A DNA stretch of 5,262 bases from Acidobacteriaceae bacterium (GTDB lineage Bacteria; Acidobacteriota; Terriglobia; Bryobacterales; Bryobacteraceae), in assembly GCA_019245255.1 (NCBI GenBank), contig JAFARV010000916.1, positions 1 through 5,262 of the forward strand, read 5' to 3'. Every line of letters starts with the position of its first letter. The stretch's first letter is position 1. Positions 1 through 3,453 of the stretch are shown here, piece by piece. The notes below the pieces were generated by a model. The model was not told the DNA's origin, did not search any database, and was given only the letters and a program-made list of their open reading frames with translations. Made by a program: the position numbers and the translations under genes.

Positions 1-936
1 CGCAATTCCACCTCCCATTGTTCCGGCGCCGATCACCGCCGCGCGCTCGACAGCCACAACGCGCGCATCCTTTTTAATTCCTGCCGGCTTCGCTGCAGTT
101 CGCTCGCCGAAGAACACGTGAATGAGCGCTTTCGATTCCGTCGAAAACAAGCATTCGCGGAATAGCTCCTGTTCGCGCGTGCAACCTTCCTCGAACGTCA
201 ACCGTGTCGCTGCCTCAACCGCATCGATGGCCGCCAATGGGGCCTTTTGTCCTCGCCTCAACTTGCTCGCACGCTGACGCAGGTCGTCGAATACTCCTGA
301 ACCGGCTTGGTGCAACTTCTCATTCCGCTCTCTTGTCTTCGCGACTGGTTTATCGGCAACCGCACGTGCGAATGCAACGGCTCCAGCCAAAAGCTCGCCC
401 TCAATGAACCGGTCCGCAATCCCCGCCTGCACTGCTTCCGCAGCGGAAATCGGCTCGCCTAGCGCGCACATTTCAGCCGCTTTCATTGGTCCTGCCAACC
501 GTGGCAGCCGTTGCGTTCCGCCCATGCCGGGAATGAGCCCCAGCTTCACTTCCGGCTGGCCTACTTGCGCCGAAGGTGCGATCACTCGATAATGTCCTGC
601 CATCGCCGTTTCGAGACCACCGCCGAAAGCTGTTCCGTGGATTGCCATCACAACCGGCTTTGTCGAGTCCTCGATTGCTTGCAAGAAACTGAGCAGATCA
701 GGTAAAGGCTTTTCCCCTGACATAACCTTCGCAAGCTCTCGTATGTCCGCGCCGGCAATAAACGTTTGGCCCGAACCTGCAACGACGATTGCGCGAATCG
801 CCTGATCTGCCACAGCGATGCTCAGCTTCGCCAGAATACCCTCCGGCACGCCGGGACTGATCGCATTCACCGGCGGGTTATCAATCGTAATCACCGCGAC
901 GTCTTGATCGCTTTCGAGCTTCACCAGGTCAGCCAT
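1..936 (-). CDS. Multifunctional beta-oxidation enzyme: enoyl-CoA hydratase / 3-hydroxyacyl-CoA dehydrogenase (FadB/FadJ/EHHADH-like), N-terminal part, cut by window edge
   Basis: The minus strand is open from an ATG at 934-936 to base 1 (312 codons) and runs off the left edge. It should hydrate trans-2-enoyl-CoA and then oxidise the 3-hydroxyacyl-CoA with NAD+, in the cytoplasm. Residues 1-190 form a crotonase domain: FIAGADI at 59-65 (oxyanion-hole strand), HGTAFGGGLE at 100-109 and GQPEVKLGLIPGMGGTQRLP at 126-145. E109 and E129 match the two catalytic glutamates of E. coli FadB. A linker (about 190-295) precedes VIGAGTMGGG at 301-310, whose GxGxxG is the start of the NAD-binding Rossmann fold, where the window stops. 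The linker resembles the peroxisomal bifunctional (EHHADH) type more than E. coli FadB, so no symbol is given. The start is supported by an AGAGGG ribosome site 5 nt upstream. It is divergent from a thiolase gene, a matching metabolic partner. A full family member has roughly 700 residues, so over half lies outside the window. Confidence 0.95.
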   Translation of the reverse strand, partial: MADLVKLESDQDVAVITIDNPPVNAISPGVPEGILAKLSIAVADQAIRAIVVAGSGQTFIAGADIRELAKVMSGEKPLPDLLSFLQAIEDSTKPVVMAIHGTAFGGGLETAMAGHYRVIAPSAQVGQPEVKLGLIPGMGGTQRLPRLAGPMKAAEMCALGEPISAAEAVQAGIADRFIEGELLAGAVAFARAVADKPVAKTRERNEKLHQAGSGVFDDLRQRASKLRRGQKAPLAAIDAVEAATRLTFEEGCTREQELFRECLFSTESKALIHVFFGERTAAKPAGIKKDARVVAVERAAVIGAGTMGGGIA

Positions 937-941
937 TAGTT

Positions 942-947
942 CCCTCT
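942..947 (-). promoter_or_regulatory. Ribosome binding site for the hydratase/dehydrogenase gene
   Basis: Read on the minus strand this is AGAGGG, 5 nt before the ATG at 934-936. It matches the anti-Shine-Dalgarno well and decides the start codon of the partial beta-oxidation gene. No convincing -35/-10 pair could be fixed in the rest of the intergenic region for either gene. Confidence 0.6.
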
Positions 948-975
948 AACGTATCCTGATAGGCAACAAGGTGGA

Positions 976-991
976 ACAGGCTTCAGCCTGT
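976..991. repeat. Perfect 7+7 bp palindrome between the divergent beta-oxidation genes
   Basis: The arms are ACAGGCT (976-982) and AGCCTGT (985-991), with a 2-nt spacer TC. The palindrome lies near the middle of the 96-bp region separating the hydratase/dehydrogenase start (936) from the thiolase start (1033). The tight spacer and placement would suit a dimeric repressor (TetR- or GntR-like, as control fatty-acid degradation in other bacteria). However, it does not obviously match the E. coli FadR or the PsrA site. The alternative is a dispersed extragenic repeat: similar CAGGCTTCAGCCTG strings are, from memory, common between genes in Acidobacteriota. It is not a terminator, because neither strand has a T-run after it. 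Confidence 0.6.
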
Positions 992-1032
992 GATCAGCCC
1001 GCATTCTTTGGCTGAATTGAGACAAGACAGAA

Positions 1033-2226
1033 ATGACAGAAGCAGTCATTGTCGCCACTTCGAGAACCGGACTTGCCAAATCGTTCCGTGGTTCCTTCAA
1101 CATGACCCGCCCGGAAGATCTCGCGGCTCACTGCATCAGGAGCGTCCTTAAACGAGTTCCTCAAATCGGCGTGAACGAAGTCGAAGACGTCATTCTCGGA
1201 TGCGCGCAGCCTCACGGCCCGCAGGGCTACAACGTGGCACGCACGGCTTCAGTGCTCGCCGGGCTTCCCGTCACTACCGCTGCGGTAACCGTCAACCGAT
1301 TCTGTTCCTCCAGCCTCCAGGCCATAGCAATGGCGGCGCACGAAATCGTGCATGAAGGTGCGACGGCTGCAATCGGCGGCGGAGTCGAAAGCATTTCCCT
1401 CACACCTCGCGATTTCTGTCCTCATCCCGTCTTGAAAGACGAAGTACCCGGGCTGTACATGGTGATGGGAGAGACTGCTGAAATCGTCGCCAAGCGTTAT
1501 AGCATCAGCCGCCTCGCTCAGGACGAGTACGCTGTCGTCAGCCAGCAGCGTACCGCGCGCGCCCAACAGCAGGGCCTCGTTGCGGACGAGATCACGCCCA
1601 TGCAAGTCACCATGGCCGTGCTCAACAAAGAAACGGGCGAGCGTATCGGCACGCATGAAGTTTGTTGCGATCGCGACGAGTGCAACCGGCCCGATACCAC
1701 CCTCGAAGCACTGCTTGCGCTCAAACCTCATTTCGACCGCACCAGCGGTCATGGCTCCGTGACAGCGGGCAATTCCTCTCAACTCTCCGACGGTGCTTCG
1801 GCAACGCTTTTGATGGCGCGCGAACGTGCCGACGAACTGGAAGTGCCGTACAAAATCGCATTTCGAGGTTTCGCCGTGGCCGGTTGTGAACCCGACGAGA
1901 TGGGGATCGGCCCAGTCTTTGCCGTGCCAAAACTCCTTAGCCGTTTCAAGCTCATGGTGGCCGACATTGACCTGTGGGAACTAAATGAGGCCTTTGCTGT
2001 TCAGGTACTGTATTGTCGCGATCGGCTCGGGATTCCCACAGAACGCCTGAACGTGAATGGCGGTGCTATCTCCATCGGACATCCGTTTGGTATGACCGGC
2101 TCTCGCCTCGCCGGTGCATTAGCAAACGAGATGGCACGCCGGTCCAATGCGCGTTACGGCGTCGTCACGATGTGCGTCGGCGGCGGTCAAGGCGCAGCCG
2201 CCCTCTTCGAAACTGTTCACCATTGA
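1033..2226 (+). CDS. Acetyl-CoA C-acyltransferase (thiolase family, beta-oxidation)
   Basis: This 397-residue protein has the usual length for a thiolase. It should cleave 3-ketoacyl-CoA with CoA to acetyl-CoA and a shortened acyl-CoA (or run the reverse condensation), in the cytoplasm. The N-terminal half carries the nucleophile Cys91 in VNRFCSSSLQA (88-98). The usual CSSGLQ motif reads CSSSLQ here, a mild variant. TAGNSSQLSDGA (245-256), LNEAFA (317-322), NGGAISIGHPFG with His350 (342-353) and CVGGGQGAA with Cys381 (381-389) complete the catalytic set, so all three key residues are present. The ATG at 1033 gives the canonical thiolase N-terminus (EAVIVATSRT). The sequence before it is purine-rich (GAGACAAGACAGAA) but has no strong Shine-Dalgarno. 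The gene is head-to-head with the hydratase/dehydrogenase gene, with 96 bp between them. Family resemblance alone does not separate degradative (FadA/FadI) from biosynthetic thiolase. The neighbour argues for degradation. Confidence 0.95.
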   Translation: MTEAVIVATSRTGLAKSFRGSFNMTRPEDLAAHCIRSVLKRVPQIGVNEVEDVILGCAQPHGPQGYNVARTASVLAGLPVTTAAVTVNRFCSSSLQAIAMAAHEIVHEGATAAIGGGVESISLTPRDFCPHPVLKDEVPGLYMVMGETAEIVAKRYSISRLAQDEYAVVSQQRTARAQQQGLVADEITPMQVTMAVLNKETGERIGTHEVCCDRDECNRPDTTLEALLALKPHFDRTSGHGSVTAGNSSQLSDGASATLLMARERADELEVPYKIAFRGFAVAGCEPDEMGIGPVFAVPKLLSRFKLMVADIDLWELNEAFAVQVLYCRDRLGIPTERLNVNGGAISIGHPFGMTGSRLAGALANEMARRSNARYGVVTMCVGGGQGAAALFETVHH

Positions 2227-2380
2227 ACCAGCCTGCCATCTCACTATGAACCTCGCGGTAAAAACGGCGGATCACTACGCCCAATTGGCTGCACAACTGA
2301 GCAACGAGGGACTCTGATGCAGGATACGGGCGTGCCGATCCTTCTCGTTACGAAAAGGGTCCTTTGTGCAACGGGGGCCC
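2227..2380. other. Intergenic stretch after the thiolase, no gene seen
   Basis: No reading frame here looks like a real protein on either strand. The stretch has a possible nested hairpin on the plus strand: outer arms AACGAG (2303-2308) and CTCGTT (2344-2349), and inner arms GGATaCGG (2322-2329, one bulged A) and CCGATCC (2335-2341). The inner stem is followed by TTCTCGTT, only weakly T-rich. If the thiolase transcript ends by an intrinsic mechanism, this is the only candidate seen close downstream, and it is poor. Confidence 0.4.
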
Positions 2381-2381
2381 T
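2356..2381 (-). terminator. Weak possible terminator after the broken small membrane-protein gene
   Basis: Plus-strand arms AGGGTCC (2356-2362) and GGGCCCT (2375-2381) pair around a 12-nt loop. On the minus strand the hairpin directly follows the stop codon at 2381-2383 and is followed by TTTTC. The minus-strand stem contains one C/A mismatch (a G-U pair on the plus strand) and the T-run is short, so this is a weak call that rests mainly on its position. Confidence 0.3.
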
Positions 2382-2582
2382 CACCGCCCCCCGCCGCCCT
2401 CTCTTCGCGGGAAATACCCAATAAGCATCATGAACGCGATTCCGAAGCAAAAGCCGGACGCCATGATCCCAAGGACGTCAAAGCCGTGCAATGCTTCGAC
2501 GCGCGGCTTGCCAAGATTGTTCAAGCACCAAAGTTCCCGCTAATGCGAAGACCAAACCTGTAAAGATGCTTCGTTTCTTCAT
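2381..2582 (-). pseudogene. Small two-helix membrane protein gene with a single frameshift
   Basis: From the ATG at 2580-2582 the minus strand reads MKKRSIFTGLVFALAGTLVL, one hydrophobic helix, and then becomes unlikely (LEQSWQAARRSIARL) and stops. In the next frame, starting near 2525, it reads LNNLGKPRVEALHGFDVLGI and continues MASGFCFGIAFMMLIGYFPR, a second helix, ending at TGA 2381-2383. Joining the two frames gives about 66 residues with two membrane helices and a short polar link. The 202-nt span is 67 codons plus one base, as expected for a one-base insertion. GGAG lies 5 nt before the ATG, which supports this start over the longer upstream-open frame. The second helix and its flanks are too protein-like to be chance. 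The protein family is not recognised and no function is proposed. A sequencing or assembly error would produce the same picture, so the gene may be intact in the living organism. Confidence 0.55.
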
Positions 2583-2627
2583 GCGCTCTCCGTTCACGCG
2601 CATTCTACAAAAAAAGGTGCAGGCGTT

Positions 2628-2649
2628 CTTCGGCGATAACACGCCGAAG
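2628..2649. repeat. Perfect 8-bp inverted repeat with 6-nt loop
   Basis: The arms are CTTCGGCG (2628-2635) and CGCCGAAG (2642-2649), with loop ATAACA on the plus strand. Read on the minus strand, the hairpin lies 45 nt before the start of the broken membrane-protein gene. A run of seven T follows 12 nt after the stem, which is too far for a classical terminator. It may be a leader structure, a weak attenuator or a dispersed palindrome. Confidence 0.5.
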
Positions 2650-2736
2650 GCATGGATAGTAGGCCCATATAGCCTCGAACGGCGTGGGGTTCCTGCGTGG
2701 ATTGAAATCGGGCTATTGGCAATCGGGCGCGTTAGT

Positions 2737-2759
2737 CCTTCCATTTGTGGAGGGTTTTT
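2737..2759 (+). terminator. Rho-independent terminator, plus strand
   Basis: CCTTCCA (2737-2743) pairs with TGGAGGG (2748-2754), seven pairs with one T-G wobble, around a TTTG tetraloop. TTTTT follows immediately at 2755-2759. The reverse strand has no T-run, so it works only for plus-strand transcripts. It lies about 510 bp after the thiolase stop and 170 bp before the antitoxin. It could therefore be a late terminator for thiolase read-through, insulation for the toxin-antitoxin locus, or the end of an uncalled small RNA. Confidence 0.65.
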
Positions 2760-2875
2760 CCATACCAGCCGCAGAGCAAAGCACGGGTGCCAGCCCAGAG
2801 TCTCAAAAACGGGTCCCAATTTCGCCCATAGGGGTAGCGGTCAGAAAAGCGTTAACGATGCATGGTTTTCAGAGT

Positions 2876-2905
2876 TTGGCCCTTCGCCGCCTGGCGTGCT
2901 ACAAC
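2876..2905 (+). promoter_or_regulatory. Possible sigma-70-type promoter of the toxin-antitoxin locus
   Basis: TTGGCC (2876-2881) and TACAAC (2900-2905) are separated by 18 bp. TGC immediately before the -10 resembles an extended -10 element. Each hexamer matches the consensus at four of six positions. Transcription would begin near 2912, leaving a short leader that still includes the ribosome site at 2915-2922. CGCC/GGCG half-sites between the hexamers (CGCCGCCTGGCG) and the direct repeat GCTAC (2898-2902, 2906-2910) could serve autoregulation, but this is speculative. Confidence 0.35.
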
Positions 2906-2914
2906 GCTACGATG

Positions 2915-2922
2915 AAGGAGGG
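2915..2922 (+). promoter_or_regulatory. Strong ribosome binding site of the DUF433 antitoxin
   Basis: AAGGAGGG lies 7 nt before the ATG at 2930 and is a near-perfect Shine-Dalgarno. It selects 2930 over the in-frame ATG at 2912, which lies before the site, and over the far upstream in-frame ATG at 2684. Confidence 0.8.
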
Positions 2923-2929
2923 TACGCAC

Positions 2930-3175
2930 ATGGCAACACTTGATTGGTCCCAATGTTCAGCCGTGGAGAGCATTCCCGGCAAGGTAAGCGGTGCATGGGT
3001 GTTTCGCGGAACTCGGGTTCCTGTATCAGCCATTTTCGAGAACCTGAAAAGCTCACCGCTTGAGGAAGTTCTTGAAAACTTCCATGTGACGCGCGATCAA
3101 GTCCAAGCGGTGCTGGACTTCGCGGTCAAAAGCACCGAAGCAATCCCGACAGCCGAACACCTGCGGGCGGGATGA
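2930..3175 (+). CDS. DUF433 domain protein, probable antitoxin of a DUF433/DUF5615 toxin-antitoxin pair
   Basis: This is an 81-residue protein, a typical length for stand-alone DUF433 proteins. The signature FRGTRVPVSAIFENL spans 25-39, followed by the helical part PLEEVLENFHVTRDQVQAVL at 43-62 and a polar tail. DUF433 proteins have a helix-turn-helix-like fold. When followed by a DUF5615 PIN-like gene they are regarded as antitoxins that bind the toxin and probably their own promoter. The start at 2930 is fixed by AAGGAGGG 7 nt upstream. The stop overlaps the next start as ATGA (3172-3175), the usual translational coupling of such pairs. All expected parts are present, so this gene looks intact. 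Its partner is not, which leaves it functionally orphaned unless the shortened product still interacts. The family assignment comes from motif recognition; the antitoxin role is inferred from the neighbour. Confidence 0.85.
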   Translation: MATLDWSQCSAVESIPGKVSGAWVFRGTRVPVSAIFENLKSSPLEEVLENFHVTRDQVQAVLDFAVKSTEAIPTAEHLRAG

Positions 3176-3435
3176 AGATCATCCTTGACGAGAGCACCCC
3201 GCAAAAATTGCGGCTTCTGATCGAGGGCGATCATACAGTCTTCGCCACCCGCTGCGACACATCCCAATGCGCGACGATCTTCCCTTGTTCGTCAAAGCGG
3301 AAAATATCGATACCCGCCCACGGCCAGCGCCCGGCCACGCTTAAAAACAGTGGAGCACGACCAGATCGCCTTGCGCCCTCGACGAGGACCGGCTTGTTGG
3401 GATACGCACGCGCCATGCGCTCAAAATTTCGATAA
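3172..3435 (+). pseudogene. Truncated DUF5615 (PIN-like) toxin, chimeric C-terminus
   Basis: The start overlaps the antitoxin stop by four bases. MKIILDESTPQKLRLLIEGD followed by HTVFATR (residues 1-27) fits the N-terminus of DUF5615 PIN-like proteins, including the early acidic pair D6/E7. After that the expected middle (usually a G-W-x-G type segment) and the C-terminal strand with the later aspartates of the PIN fold are absent. Residues from about 28 to 87 are merely the antisense of an unrelated SnoaL/NTF2-like remnant. A normal member has about 110-120 residues with its own fold. The open frame therefore encodes a chimera that should lack nuclease activity. The junction lies at about 3234-3255. 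It could be a neutral remnant of toxin inactivation by recombination. That the start region and coupling remain intact suggests the loss is fairly recent. Confidence 0.7.
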
Positions 3436-3450
3436 AGCCGTCCACGCCGC
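3231..3450 (-). pseudogene. Decayed SnoaL/NTF2-like (nuclear transport factor 2 family) gene, C-terminal remnant
   Basis: Three minus-strand frames each keep part of one protein: GVDGFIEI near 3445-3425, ERMARAYPNKPVLVEGAR at about 3422-3369, and AQGDLVVLHCF at about 3370-3338. The frame of the second piece then resumes with GRWPWAGIDIFRFDEQGKIV and AHWDVSQRV (about 3330-3245), ending at TGA 3231-3233. In order these match the second half of SnoaL-like proteins, where a GDLV-hH strand is followed by DIFRF-ENGKI-EHWDV. At least three frame changes and an in-frame TAA after HCF rule out a working gene. The N-terminal half is missing: the remnant starts directly after the stop of the neighbouring TPR gene. 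The usual short C-terminal tail is also lost, where the toxin fragment begins. SnoaL-like proteins are small cone-shaped domains of many functions, so no specific activity is proposed. Confidence 0.7.
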
Positions 3451-3453
3451 TGA

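Larger units (their letters stand above)
2583..2929. other. 347-bp intergenic region without an intact gene; holds a hairpin, an intrinsic terminator and a promoter
   Basis: Open frames here on both strands have low-complexity, unfamiliar translations and are not called. What can be supported is a run of seven A (2609-2615), a perfect hairpin (2628-2649), a direct repeat AATCGGGC at 2706-2713 and 2721-2728, a plus-strand intrinsic terminator (2737-2759), and a promoter-like pair before the antitoxin (2876-2905). The terminator has no recognised plus-strand gene in front of it, so the stretch of roughly 2600-2759 could encode a small RNA. I could not fix a promoter for one. Confidence 0.5.

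Noticed and set aside
976..991. Palindrome read as an intrinsic terminator
   Set aside because: No T-run follows on either strand, and it lies between divergent starts, where no transcript is expected to end.
1249..1782. A 177-codon open frame on the minus strand
   Set aside because: It lies wholly antisense to the thiolase, whose catalytic motifs are all present. Its translation resembles no protein and results from codon bias on the other strand.
2478..2819. A 113-codon minus-strand frame starting at 2819
   Set aside because: Only its last 35 codons, from the ATG at 2582, look protein-like and have a ribosome site. The rest is unfamiliar sequence, so the gene is called from 2582 with a frameshift.
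2684..2929. In-frame upstream extension of the antitoxin to an ATG at 2684
   Set aside because: The extension crosses the plus-strand intrinsic terminator, its translation is unlike DUF433 proteins, and the strong ribosome site at 2915-2922 fixes the start at 2930. The ATG at 2912 lies before that site.
2491..2943. A 150-codon plus-strand frame
   Set aside because: It overlaps the antisense of the membrane-protein gene and the terminator, has no ribosome site or recognisable motif, and ends inside the antitoxin start.
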